From Terrisporobacter petrolearius (GTDB taxonomy: Bacteria; Bacillota; Clostridia; Peptostreptococcales; Peptostreptococcaceae): a stretch of DNA of 64,000 bases. Shown here in pieces: positions 53,566-62,850 of the stretch. The position numbers and the translations under genes were made by a program. Location: NCBI RefSeq assembly GCF_020748185.1, contig NZ_JAHZMO010000001.1, positions 1 through 64,000 on the forward strand, given 5' to 3'. Below the pieces are notes generated by a model. That model saw nothing but the letters and a program-made list of their open reading frames with translations. It had not been told where the DNA came from and did not search any database. Within the stretch, counting starts at the first letter, position 1. Each line of letters opens with the position of its first letter.

Positions 53566-54759
53566 TTGAATATTGGATATATAAATAAAAATTATCCGGA
53601 AAAAAGAAATATAATAAATAAAAGCAAATATATTAATTATATATATGATAGTAGAGAAAATAATATGTATTTTTATGTTGATAGATTTCAAAAGCTTTTG
53701 TATCAACTAAAAATAGGTAAGGAAACTATAAATTATAGATTTAGACATAAAAGTATAATTTATAATAAATCAATAGATTTATATCATTTTTTTAATCATA
53801 TAGAAATGGCTGATAAAGATTATATTGTAACTTTTGAATCATCAATCCCTAGAATTGATAAGGTTTTAGATATAACTAGAAATAAAGATTTTCTAAGTGG
53901 AAATATAGATGATAAAACACGATTGTATATTGAAAAACTAATGAAAAAATTAGCTGATTATAATTGTAAAAAAATTATAGCTATATCTGAGTGTACAAGT
54001 GAAATACAATTACATTTATTAAGTTTTTGTAGCCAAGAAATACAAGACAAAGTACGAAATAAAATGGTAGTTATACATCCGCCTCAAGATTTAATAGTAA
54101 AAAATAATGAAGAAAAAGAAAAGTATCTATCAGATGAGATAACATTTATGTTTGTAGGAAGATTCTTTCACGGAAAAGGTGGATATGAAATTACAAAAGC
54201 ATTTGAGAAAATATCAGCCAGATATGAAAATATAAAATTAATATTAGTTGGGGATGTAAACCAAAACCTAGATTATGTGAAAAAACTAGAAAAGTCAGAA
54301 GTAGAAGAAGTAAAAGAAATAATAAACAATAATAGTAAAATTTCATACTATGAGAGATTAGATAATGCAAAAGTTATTGATTTGATGAAAAAGAGTGATG
54401 TTGGCTTACTACCTACATGGGCAGATACATATGGATATTCTGTTTTAGAATTTCAAGCATGTGGTTGTCCTGTAATAAGTAGTAACGCTAGAGCATTGCC
54501 TGAAATAAATAACAATGAAATCGGATGGATGATTAATATGCCTCTAACAAAATTAAAAGAAATAGATTATATTAATGAAGAAAATATAAAAGTTATTAGG
54601 GAAAAGTTTATAAGTAGCTTAGAGGATATATTTTTAGAATGTATAGAAAATCGAAGTATTATAAAAGAAAAGGCTAAATTATGTATAGAAAGAGTTAAGA
54701 AACAACATAATCCTATAGACTTTGAAGAGAAAATAACGAATATATATAAAAGCTTATAG
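53566..54759 (+). CDS. Glycosyltransferase, GT-B fold
   Basis: The 397-residue protein has FMFVGRFFHGKGGYEITKAF, LILVGDVNQNLDYV, and LLPTWADTYGYSVLEFQACGCPVISS, the family 4 catalytic block. The N-terminal part contains YHFFNHIEMADKDYIVTFE. I chose the TTG at 53566 because AGAAGGAA ends 9 bases before it; a GTG at 53557 directly abuts that site. It is the last intact biosynthetic gene before a decayed dehydrogenase gene. Confidence 0.8.
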   Translation: MNIGYINKNYPEKRNIINKSKYINYIYDSRENNMYFYVDRFQKLLYQLKIGKETINYRFRHKSIIYNKSIDLYHFFNHIEMADKDYIVTFESSIPRIDKVLDITRNKDFLSGNIDDKTRLYIEKLMKKLADYNCKKIIAISECTSEIQLHLLSFCSQEIQDKVRNKMVVIHPPQDLIVKNNEEKEKYLSDEITFMFVGRFFHGKGGYEITKAFEKISARYENIKLILVGDVNQNLDYVKKLEKSEVEEVKEIINNNSKISYYERLDNAKVIDLMKKSDVGLLPTWADTYGYSVLEFQACGCPVISSNARALPEINNNEIGWMINMPLTKLKEIDYINEENIKVIREKFISSLEDIFLECIENRSIIKEKAKLCIERVKKQHNPIDFEEKITNIYKSL

Positions 54760-54799
54760 ATTGACAAATAAGATACATTACTTTAAAGGAGAAGATTTA

Positions 54800-54906
54800 A
54801 TGAAGGGGGCATATCGAGTACGGGATATGTAGGCTTATCAAATGCAATATTACTGGTACAGCATAATAGCAAGACCAAGTTACTGACGCTTATTGGTCAA
54901 AGATAA
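54800..54906 (+). pseudogene. Remnant of a second UDP-sugar dehydrogenase gene
   Basis: ATG at 54800 still has AAAGGAG 7-13 bases ahead, but the reading frame breaks within 10 bases. From 54811 the frame reads ISSTGYVGLSNAILLVQHNS, the nucleotide-binding start of a Ugd/WbpA-type dehydrogenase of the GYVGLSN kind, then a stop at 54904-54906. Nothing recognisable follows. It differs from the intact ugd (GYVGLVTGACL) and so is not a copy of it. Confidence 0.75.
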
Positions 54907-55669
54907 CTGGTAGATTATTAGAAAAGTACCTTAATATGGTATTATAAATGTAATTAAACATCATAATTTAGGGGTCTTATTTTATGAATTACATCCAAAA
55001 CGTAACAAGAGAATAAATTACAATGAAATCTATAGAATATTATGTAGAATTTAACCTATTTAAAAATCAAGTTTATACACAGTCTGCTGGGGGTACTAAG
55101 AGTGGTGTAATAACCATATGGAAAAATAGATAATTGATGTAAAATTATTGCTTATCTATTTTTCCATATTTTTCTGATGATTTCATTTCCATATATCCAC
55201 ACAGTAAATTTAATATTATATCATCTATATCTGTTTGTCTCATGGTCAAAATAAGCTGACTTAACTCAACATATATCGTAAATATTAAACTGAAAATAAT
55301 GACTGATTTTTTATTACCATTTTAATAAAGCTCTTATCACATTATAATATATGGCTACGAATAAAAGTATACTACTTATTATTGTTAATAATACTATTTC
55401 TTACACCGATAAAACAATTTCTAGGCATACCATGGGTATAACATATGAAAGAAAATAATTTATTGACTACATATGTACCTTTCTTTTTAGGATAAATAAG
55501 TATTTATATGTTTATTATAGATTATTGTAATTTTATAATCAATAAATATCATAATACAAAAGCTTTATTTGAATTACATATTAAAGTAAAAAATAGAATT
55601 TTTTGTAAAGTTTTATTTTGCTGTGTAAAATAAAACTAAAAGTAATTAGAATAAAGTGGTAAACAATAT
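54907..55669. other. Gene-poor AT-rich region with one hairpin
   Basis: No credible gene. A short reading LGVLFYELHPKRNKRINYNE from about 54967 could be part of a lost gene but matches nothing I know. The rest is AT-rich and carries only the hairpin at 55116-55169. It marks a junction between the variable sugar genes and the conserved galU-galE part. Confidence 0.5.
55116..55169 (+). terminator. Probable terminator of the polysaccharide operon
   Basis: ATATGGAAAAATAGATAA (55116-55133) is the exact inverse of 55152-55169, with an 18-base loop, and is followed by TTTTTC. Confidence 0.65.
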
Positions 55670-56212
55670 ATGGAATATATTAAATTACTTTTTTTATCAA
55701 TGATTCCAATTATAGAACTAAGAGGGGCCATACCCTTAGGTATAGCAATGGATCTAAATCCTTTATACCTATATATAACTTGTGTTATAGGATCATCTAT
55801 AATAGCAGTACCTGTAGTACTAGCATTTAGACAAGTTATAGATTTTTTTAGACATAGAAAATATTTTAACAAAGTAATTAGGTGGATTGATAAAAAAATA
55901 GAAGGAAGAGCTAAGAAGTTAAAAAACGCCAGCATAATAGGAATTATAGTTTTCGTTGGCGTGCCACTACCTACTACAGGGTCTTGGTCTGCTTCCGCAT
56001 TGGCATCTATTTTTAAGATGAGAATAGTAGATGCATTTTTTGGAATTTTTGTAGGAAATGCCATAGCTGGAGCCATTATGCTGACGCTTTCCATGCATGT
56101 GGCTGATGGGGCGAGTATAGAACTAATATTAATAGCTTTAGTGGCTATGGTCTTAGGTCTTTATTTTATGAAAAGAAGGAAAAGAAACAAAGAAAATATA
56201 AGCGTAAATTAA
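55670..56212 (+). CDS. Small multidrug-export-like membrane protein (COG2426 type)
   Basis: The 180-residue membrane protein begins with the family motif IPIIELRGAIPLGIAM and has IVFVGVPLPTTGSWSASALASI in the middle; four to five membrane segments. The family is called small multi-drug export protein, but its role is not established. No strong ribosome site precedes the ATG. It is not a clear part of the sugar pathway. Confidence 0.8.
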   Translation: MEYIKLLFLSMIPIIELRGAIPLGIAMDLNPLYLYITCVIGSSIIAVPVVLAFRQVIDFFRHRKYFNKVIRWIDKKIEGRAKKLKNASIIGIIVFVGVPLPTTGSWSASALASIFKMRIVDAFFGIFVGNAIAGAIMLTLSMHVADGASIELILIALVAMVLGLYFMKRRKRNKENISVN

Positions 56213-56305
56213 GCTATATGGAAAATTGTACAGATGGCCAGGGTAAAAGAAAATAATTAAGTAAGCTAACATATGGGGTTGGACTTAAGGGATACGGAGG
56301 ATAAT

Positions 56306-57217
56306 ATGAGTAAAACAATAAAAAAAGCAATTATACCAGCAGCAGGACTAGGAACTAGATTTCTACCTGCAACAAAAGCACAAGCAAAGGAAATGTTACC
56401 AATAGTGGACAAGCCAACTCTACAATACATAATAGAAGAAGCAATAGCCTCTGGTATAGAGGAAATATTAATAGTTACAGGAAGAAATAAAAAATGTATA
56501 GAAGATCACTTCGATAGAAGTGTAGAGCTTGAACTTGAACTTGAGAAAAAAGGAAAATCTGCCATGTTAGAAATGGTACAAGACATATCTCACATGGTTA
56601 ACATACATTATATAAGACAAAAAGAGCCAAAAGGCCTTGGACATGCTGTACACTGTGCAAAAAGTTTTATAGGAAATGAACCTTTTGCAGTATTACTGGG
56701 AGATGACATAGTAGATGCCAAAACTCCATGTCTAAAACAAATGATAAATGCTTATGATGAATACAAAACGTCTATATTAGGTGTTCAGGAAGTAGACAAA
56801 GATAAGGTAAACAAGTATGGAATACTTGACGTTAAACATATAGAAGACAGAGTATATAAAGTAAAAGATATGGTTGAAAAACCAGCTATAGAAGAAGCTC
56901 CTTCAAATATAGCAATTCTGGGAAGATACATAATAACTCCTGCCATATTTGACATATTAGAAAATCAAGAACCAGGAAAAGGTGGAGAGATTCAGCTTAC
57001 TGATGCTCTTCAAACTTTGGCTACAAAGGAAGCTATATATGCATATAACTTCGAAGGAAGAAGATACGATGTAGGTGACAAGTTAGGTTTCTTAGAAGCT
57101 ACTGTTGATTTTGCACTAAAAAGACCAGAACTAAGAGATGACTTTGTAGAGTTTTTAAAAAGTAAAGCAGGAAAAACAGAAAACAATACTCTAGATGAAG
57201 TGGCCGCAACTGTTTAA
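56306..57217 (+). CDS. galU: UTP-glucose-1-phosphate uridylyltransferase
   Basis: Makes UDP-glucose from UTP and glucose 1-phosphate. The 303 residues start KKAIIPAAGLGTRFLPATKA with the nucleotide loop, then EMLPIVDKPTLQYIIEEA, FAVLLGDDIVDA and EKPAIEEAPSNIAILGRYI. The ATG at 56306 has GGAGG 8-12 bases before. It lies with galE and upstream ugd, so it feeds UDP-glucose, UDP-galactose and UDP-glucuronate to the polymer. Confidence 0.93.
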   Translation: MSKTIKKAIIPAAGLGTRFLPATKAQAKEMLPIVDKPTLQYIIEEAIASGIEEILIVTGRNKKCIEDHFDRSVELELELEKKGKSAMLEMVQDISHMVNIHYIRQKEPKGLGHAVHCAKSFIGNEPFAVLLGDDIVDAKTPCLKQMINAYDEYKTSILGVQEVDKDKVNKYGILDVKHIEDRVYKVKDMVEKPAIEEAPSNIAILGRYIITPAIFDILENQEPGKGGEIQLTDALQTLATKEAIYAYNFEGRRYDVGDKLGFLEATVDFALKRPELRDDFVEFLKSKAGKTENNTLDEVAATV

Positions 57218-57250
57218 TATAAAAATATAATGATTTAGTTTGATTAATTC

Positions 57251-57280
57251 AAGGGGGTAACATTTTTGTGTACCCCTTTA
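57251..57280 (-). repeat. Small hairpin repeat, copy 2 (inverted)
   Basis: Matches the reverse complement of 8469-8498 at 29 of 30 positions. AAGGGG and CCCCTT pair, with TA/TA above a one-base bulge. It lies in the galU-galE gap, again just ahead of a ribosome-binding site. Confidence 0.75.
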
Positions 57281-57312
57281 GTTAAGTATAGAGAATAAGG
57301 GGGAGTTAATAA

Positions 57313-58338
57313 ATGGCAGTTTTAGTAACAGGGGGAGCTGGATATATAGGAAGTCATACTGTAGTAGAATTATTGGAAGAAGGAAAAGAAGTAATTATTG
57401 TTGATGATTTTTCAAATAGTTGTCCTTCAGTTTTAGACAGAATAAAAGAAATAAGTAAAAAAGAGTTTAAATTTTATGAATTAGATACTAATGATGAAAT
57501 ATCTTTGGAAGTAGTGTTTAAAGAAAATAAAATAGATTCTGTAATACATTTTGCAGCTTTTAAGGCAGTTGGTGAATCTGTTGCAAAACCTTTAGAGTAT
57601 TACAAAAACAATTTATGTAATACATTAACAGTTTTAAGTTTGATGAAAAAACATGGAGTTAATAAATTTGTTTTTTCTTCATCAGCAACAGTATATGGAG
57701 ACCCACATACTTGCCCAATAACAGAGGACTTCCCACTAAGCACTACAAATCCTTATGGAGCAACAAAACTTATGATAGAGGATATGCTAAGAGATATATG
57801 TAAGGCAGATCCTAATCTTCATGTTTCTATTCTTAGATATTTTAACCCAGTAGGAGCTCATGAAAGTGGACTAATAGGAGAAGATCCTAATGGTATTCCA
57901 AACAACTTAATGCCTTATATTTCTCAAGTTGCAGTAGGAAAACTTGAACAACTAAGTGTATTTGGCAATGATTACAATACACCTGATGGAACTGGAGTTA
58001 GAGACTATATACATGTAGTTGATTTGGCAATAGGACACCTAAAAGCTTTAGACAAACTGGATAGTTTACCAGGATTAGTTACTTATAACCTGGGAACAGG
58101 AAACGGCTATAGTGTACTTGATATGATAAATGCTTTTAGTAAAGCAAGTGGAAAAGAAGTTGCATACAAAATAGTAGACAGAAGACCAGGAGATGTTGCT
58201 ATGTGCTATGCAGATCCAAGTAAGGCTAACAAAGAACTTGGTTGGGAAGCTAAGTTTGGTGTGGAAGAAATGTGCAAAGACACTTGGAGATGGCAGTGTA
58301 ATAATCCTAATGGATATAAGGCGGAAGCTTGTATATAA
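57313..58338 (+). CDS. galE: UDP-glucose 4-epimerase
   Basis: Interconverts UDP-glucose and UDP-galactose with bound NAD. The 341-residue short-chain dehydrogenase has GGAGYIGSH near the start, [10 protein letters not shown], the catalytic Y148 and K152 in NPYGATK, and [25 protein letters not shown] precedes the ATG. It ends the precursor-supply part of the polysaccharide locus. Confidence 0.93.
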   Translation: MAVLVTGGAGYIGSHTVVELLEEGKEVIIVDDFSNSCPSVLDRIKEISKKEFKFYELDTNDEISLEVVFKENKIDSVIHFAAFKAVGESVAKPLEYYKNNLCNTLTVLSLMKKHGVNKFVFSSSATVYGDPHTCPITEDFPLSTTNPYGATKLMIEDMLRDICKADPNLHVSILRYFNPVGAHESGLIGEDPNGIPNNLMPYISQVAVGKLEQLSVFGNDYNTPDGTGVRDYIHVVDLAIGHLKALDKLDSLPGLVTYNLGTGNGYSVLDMINAFSKASGKEVAYKIVDRRPGDVAMCYADPSKANKELGWEAKFGVEEMCKDTWRWQCNNPNGYKAEACI

Positions 58339-58348
58339 AACTTTCAAC

Positions 58349-58376
58349 AAGGTGGTAACATAAATGTTATCACCTT
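58349..58376 (+). repeat. Hairpin related to the small hairpin repeat
   Basis: AAGGTGGTAACA, loop TAAA and TGTTATCACCTT form a 12-bp stem with one G-U pair. The GGTAACAT core and position before a GGGGAGGG site resemble the repeats at 8469 and 57251. It might also act as a weak terminator of galE. Confidence 0.5.
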
Positions 58377-58395
58377 TATTAGGGGAGGGAACGTT

Positions 58396-60057
58396 TTGTC
58401 AAAAGAATCATGTGAAAAGATTATTAGGGAGATTGCAGTAAATATAGCTTCAACTCTTGCTAATCAGTGGAAAATATTAAAAGAAAAACAAGAAAAAACT
58501 TTAGCTTCCAAATGGGAAGGAAGCAATTTTGATGAAGATACATATATAGCTTCATTAAAATCAAATTTAATTTTTTATAAGGTAAGTATTAGAAATAGAG
58601 AGGCTTTACTTATAAAGTGGATTAAATCAGGATTAATACCTGAAAATAAAAAGAGACATGAAGAAGTTGAAATTTTACTAAAAAAATGCAAAGAGTATGT
58701 TGGAAGAGGAATAAAGTCACAAGGAAGTACTTTTAATGAAGGTGATAAAAAAGCTTTAACACATTATGAAAATATTGATAAAAATGAATCAAGAATGTAT
58801 TTAGAGCAAGAATATAAAAATTTTAGTTTGTATAGCGAAGTTCTTGGTCTTTTTATAAATGATCTAAGCAAAAATAGCTTAGAAGAGTTTTCTAGCATAG
58901 ATTCAAAAGAAATTTTAAAGTTAATAAAAAGTGATATTCTAAAAGCTACTAGCTATATAAATAAGTCTTTGGACAAAGTTGAAGAAAAAACTGTCTTAGA
59001 CTCTATGGAAAGTAAGTTTTTACAAAATTTAAATAAAATAAGTGAAGAAGTATTAATCCAGAAGATGGAAAGTGATTATGATGAAGCTTGCAAAATGGAA
59101 GAAATCCAGTATGACAAAGGCTTTGGTTTTAATGAAGATACAATAAAAGATTTTATTTTTGCTACTGTTTTATTAGATTTAGTTGGAGAAAAAGAAGTTT
59201 TACTTTTTAAAGGAGCATTAAGACTATTAATAGGTGGAGAGTTTGGACCTATTAATTATAGAGAATTTACTAAATATATTATAATAAATAAAATTAATAT
59301 AAGTGAAAAGGTTTATGATGATGGTATTAAAATAATTGAGAACTCTTATAAAGCAGTTATTGAAAGTGATTTGAGTAAGAGAAGTGTTAGTGATAATAAA
59401 AATATAGATATTGAAGAATATATTTATATTCTAGAAAATGCAGATAGCAGTAAAAAATACAATAAGAAACTTACAAGTGAACAAGAAGTTCCTAATTTGG
59501 AAAATGACTCTGAAAAAAGCGCTATAAAGCAATGCAATAATAATGTAAACAGTACCTTTGAATCAAATAATTCTTCTAAGAAGGGTAAAAAAATTGCTAT
59601 GGCTTGTGTAACTATTTGTGCAGTTGTAGGATTAGGAGTAACAGCAGGTTTATTTATAGGAGGAGTTTTGCCAATAGATAAACCTAAACAAAAGCAACAA
59701 CAAGAAACATATACTCCAGCGGTAGAAGAGGTTGAAGAATATACTCCAGAAGTAGAAGAGGCTGAAGAATATAATAATGATTTAGAAAATGACCAGTATT
59801 TTATTCCAGACAGTGATTCTAGATACTTAACTGAAACAGAACTATCAGTCTATACTTATGAAGAATTAGGTTTTATAAGGAATGAAATATTTGCCAGATA
59901 CGGATATGTATTTAAAAATGATAAGTATGCAAACTATTTTAGTGAAAAATCATGGTATACTCCAGATTCAACCTTCCAAGGAAATGAAGAAGATTTTAAT
60001 AATTATGAAATCAAAAATATTGAGCTAATTAAGTCTTTAGAATCCAAAGATTCATAA
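58396..60057 (+). CDS. Membrane protein with C-terminal YARHG domain
   Basis: The 553-residue protein has no signal peptide. Residues 1-390 are helical and charged, probably cytoplasmic; one membrane segment lies at about 398-423 (AMACVTICAVVGLGVTAGLFIGG); a Pro/Glu repeat linker (TYTPAVEEVEEYTPEVEEAEEY) follows; and residues about 473-545 are a YARHG domain (TYEELGFIRNEIFARYGYVFKN) on the outside. YARHG domains occur in surface proteins and their ligand is unknown. The TTG start follows GGGGAGGG. It opens a four-gene cluster. Confidence 0.7.
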   Translation: MSKESCEKIIREIAVNIASTLANQWKILKEKQEKTLASKWEGSNFDEDTYIASLKSNLIFYKVSIRNREALLIKWIKSGLIPENKKRHEEVEILLKKCKEYVGRGIKSQGSTFNEGDKKALTHYENIDKNESRMYLEQEYKNFSLYSEVLGLFINDLSKNSLEEFSSIDSKEILKLIKSDILKATSYINKSLDKVEEKTVLDSMESKFLQNLNKISEEVLIQKMESDYDEACKMEEIQYDKGFGFNEDTIKDFIFATVLLDLVGEKEVLLFKGALRLLIGGEFGPINYREFTKYIIINKINISEKVYDDGIKIIENSYKAVIESDLSKRSVSDNKNIDIEEYIYILENADSSKKYNKKLTSEQEVPNLENDSEKSAIKQCNNNVNSTFESNNSSKKGKKIAMACVTICAVVGLGVTAGLFIGGVLPIDKPKQKQQQETYTPAVEEVEEYTPEVEEAEEYNNDLENDQYFIPDSDSRYLTETELSVYTYEELGFIRNEIFARYGYVFKNDKYANYFSEKSWYTPDSTFQGNEEDFNNYEIKNIELIKSLESKDS

Positions 60058-60141
60058 AGATCTGAGGAATTAAAAGGAATAAGTTATTAGACCAGTTATA
60101 TAAAGAGTACGAGCAATATTTATAAGATTTGGGAGGACAAA

Positions 60142-62259
60142 ATGTTAAAGTTAGGGGAAAAAGTGATTTACGAAAGTAAAGGTAACTTTGAGCTAGGCAC
60201 TTTTGGCAAATTGCCAATAGGGGATAAGAAGATTTTAATAACTAATTTAGGTAATATTATAATAGAAGAAACTACAAAGTTATTTAAAAAAGAGGAATTA
60301 AAAAAATATTACTATAGCTATTCTCAGCATAAACAAAAATTTTCAATAAGATTAGAGGGATCAATTATAGTTCTTCAACATAATGAACTTTATTTTCAAG
60401 TTTTAGATGGTACAACACAGCAAACAACACCATATAAACTAGTAATTAAATTGTCTTTTGAACAGTTTAAAAAACTTTGTGAAAATCAAAGAGAAGTTAT
60501 AGCTGATTTTTATGATGATAGATCTATTTTTACGATAGATAATAAGGAGCTAATATTAGGAAGTGTTCAAAGAGTCGACAATAAGTTTATTTTAGATAAT
60601 GGATTTAATACTTTTGAAATAAATTTAAATGATATAGAAAAATGCCATGTTGAAGAAAGAGATATAAAAATAAATGGTTACTTTTATGATAAATCGCAAG
60701 ACACTATAAGCAGAGATGTATACATATTTACTAATAATAAAAATCTGAGTGAAAACCTAGAAGAAAGGGTAAATACTAATAAAAAAATAGGGATTCTACC
60801 AAATGAAAGCAGCATTTATTATGGAAGTGTTTGTGGAACTATAGAAGACATTGATTACAAAAACACAGAAGTTTTTATAGTAAAATACAACGGTAATTTG
60901 ATTTTTATTAATAAAGAAGGAAAAAATAAAATAGTATCTTCAAATATTAATAATAGCTCTAAACTAATCTTACATAATGATAAGCTTACATTTTTTGACG
61001 GCAAAAACATATTTACTATTCATACTAGCAGTGACAGTAAAAATAAACTAGGATTAAATTTATTAGAAGATATCCATAGTGAAAACATAGGTTTCACCCA
61101 AAGTAGTATGCCATTTTTTATAAAACATGATGAGACTTATTTCAGTATTTTTAAATCACCTAACAAAAAAATAATAGATATTAAGAATAAGGAAATCAAA
61201 GATATTATTATAAATAATGAAGGTGAAAAAATACATTCTGATTTTACTCAAGTAGAAATTAGGTTTGATCTAAACAAAATAAATATAAACCTAAGAAGCC
61301 ATATAATACCACAAATTATGAAAGATGTTTTTGTATATAGTAAAAATGCAATGATTAAAAAATCTAGTATTCCAAATATGTACATGAACTGGGCCAAATC
61401 TGTAAATGATATGATTCTATTTAACTTTTTTGGTAATATTTATTATACTAAAATGGAGATAGACAATATTCTAAGTAGAGAAATTACAGATGAAGATAGA
61501 GCTAACATAGTAAATACACTTTATTACCAAATTCAAAGTCAAAAAAATCAGTTTGATATAATATATGCTTACATGCCAAAGGCTATTGAACGCGGAGAAG
61601 TTGAACTATTTAATAAATACAATGTAAAGTTAGATAAAAAGGTATTTAAAATTCTACAAAAGCAATTATTTTCGTTAGCATCACAAGTTAATAGGCATTT
61701 AGCAGAAATTGAAAGAAGCTTAAGCCAGCTTTCCTTTGTAATATATAGTGAATTTAATACAAGAGAGTTTAATACAAAGATAAAAAGCAAGCAAGCTGGA
61801 ATAGGAATGGCTGTATCAGTAGCCTCTACCCTGGTTATGGGTGGGGGACTATCTATACCATTTTTAGCTATGCAAGGAATGAACTTATATAGCAACAAAA
61901 AAATAGATGAAAATAGTAAGTCAATTGAAAGTAGCAAATTAAACCTATTTACTAATCAAGCTATAGAAAAATTAAATCATTTAATAGATAATATGTATCC
62001 TTACTATGTTAATGAAGCCAATGATAACCTACGAGAATTATTTATGGCTTTAGGAAAGCAGTATGAAAATCATAGTAATGAAGCTATAAAAGAAATTTTA
62101 TTTGATAGAATCGCAAATATATATGTAAGTAAGCAAATGACTTTAAACAATATGACTAATATAAGAAAAAAAGATTTAGTTGAAGATATTTATAAAACAA
62201 TAGATAGTAATATGAACACATACGATACAAATGTATTTCTAATAGGAAGTGATTTTTAG
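60142..62259 (+). CDS. Large protein of unknown function with hydrophobic hairpin
   Basis: No known family is recognised for these 705 residues. The first ~110 residues look like a small beta-rich domain (GEKVIYESKGNFELG, ILITNLGNIIIEE). The middle is beta-rich with Asn/Lys-rich loops. Residues about 500-640 are helical and include a Gly-rich hydrophobic hairpin, GIGMAVSVASTLVMGGGLSIP, near 553-573, with helices on both sides. There is no signal peptide. GGGAGG precedes the ATG. It stands between the YARHG protein and the acidic repeat protein and could be a membrane-inserting or membrane-linked scaffold. Confidence 0.6.
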   Translation: MLKLGEKVIYESKGNFELGTFGKLPIGDKKILITNLGNIIIEETTKLFKKEELKKYYYSYSQHKQKFSIRLEGSIIVLQHNELYFQVLDGTTQQTTPYKLVIKLSFEQFKKLCENQREVIADFYDDRSIFTIDNKELILGSVQRVDNKFILDNGFNTFEINLNDIEKCHVEERDIKINGYFYDKSQDTISRDVYIFTNNKNLSENLEERVNTNKKIGILPNESSIYYGSVCGTIEDIDYKNTEVFIVKYNGNLIFINKEGKNKIVSSNINNSSKLILHNDKLTFFDGKNIFTIHTSSDSKNKLGLNLLEDIHSENIGFTQSSMPFFIKHDETYFSIFKSPNKKIIDIKNKEIKDIIINNEGEKIHSDFTQVEIRFDLNKININLRSHIIPQIMKDVFVYSKNAMIKKSSIPNMYMNWAKSVNDMILFNFFGNIYYTKMEIDNILSREITDEDRANIVNTLYYQIQSQKNQFDIIYAYMPKAIERGEVELFNKYNVKLDKKVFKILQKQLFSLASQVNRHLAEIERSLSQLSFVIYSEFNTREFNTKIKSKQAGIGMAVSVASTLVMGGGLSIPFLAMQGMNLYSNKKIDENSKSIESSKLNLFTNQAIEKLNHLIDNMYPYYVNEANDNLRELFMALGKQYENHSNEAIKEILFDRIANIYVSKQMTLNNMTNIRKKDLVEDIYKTIDSNMNTYDTNVFLIGSDF

Positions 62260-62272
62260 GAGGAATTAAATT

Positions 62273-62821
62273 ATGTCAGACTATGGATGGGGAAGTGCAG
62301 GTTTCGATTTTTTAGACTTAGATAATAATGGAGTAGATGATGTAGCTTATAAGGCCATGGATTTAGACGGGGATAGCATGACAGATGACATATATGTAGA
62401 AATGGATATAAATGAAGATGGATATGCAGATAGCTCTATCCAAGGTGTTGATTTTGATGATGATGGAAACATAGATAGTATATTTGGTCAATTTGACACA
62501 GATGGAGATGGACATACAGATACTAATGTTAATATGGAAGATATGGACAGCGATGGTATAATAGATCACATTTATGCAGAAGTAGATCTAGACGAAGATG
62601 GTGTTACTGATGTCATAATGGAAGGTGTAGATTACGACGGAGATGGAGCTATGGATGAATTTTTCATGGAAGTTGACAACAATGGAGATGGATATGTAGA
62701 TGAGGTGGCTTATGGTGCAGATTATGATGGAGATGGAATAATTGATGTAGCATATGGGCAAATCGATTTAGATTATGATGGTTATGCAGATGTAAATTAT
62801 GATACTGAGGGGTTAATATAA
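62273..62821 (+). CDS. Acidic DxDxDG-repeat protein
   Basis: The 182 residues are almost wholly built of about 11 repeats of 13-18 residues centred on DxDxDGxxD, for example DFDDDGNID, DTDGDGHTD and DYDGDGIID. Each resembles the loop of a calcium-binding EF-hand or a thrombospondin type 3 repeat. Between the loops, hydrophobic I/V/A strands recur. There is no signal peptide or membrane segment. AGGAGGAATT precedes the ATG, 14 bases after the previous stop. Calcium-dependent folding is a strong expectation; function is unknown. Confidence 0.75.
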   Translation: MSDYGWGSAGFDFLDLDNNGVDDVAYKAMDLDGDSMTDDIYVEMDINEDGYADSSIQGVDFDDDGNIDSIFGQFDTDGDGHTDTNVNMEDMDSDGIIDHIYAEVDLDEDGVTDVIMEGVDYDGDGAMDEFFMEVDNNGDGYVDEVAYGADYDGDGIIDVAYGQIDLDYDGYADVNYDTEGLI

Positions 62822-62850
62822 CAAAATACATATTAAATGGGGGAGAAATA

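Noticed and set aside
54967..55040. Possible short gene LGVLFYELHPKRNKRINYNE
   Set aside because: It has no start or ribosome site, is broken by stops, and matches no family I know; kept only as part of the gene-poor region.
62273..62821. Dockerin of a cellulosome
   Set aside because: Dockerins have two 22-residue repeats with fixed Asp/Asn and recognition pairs; here there are about 11 shorter units, no partner enzyme and no signal peptide.
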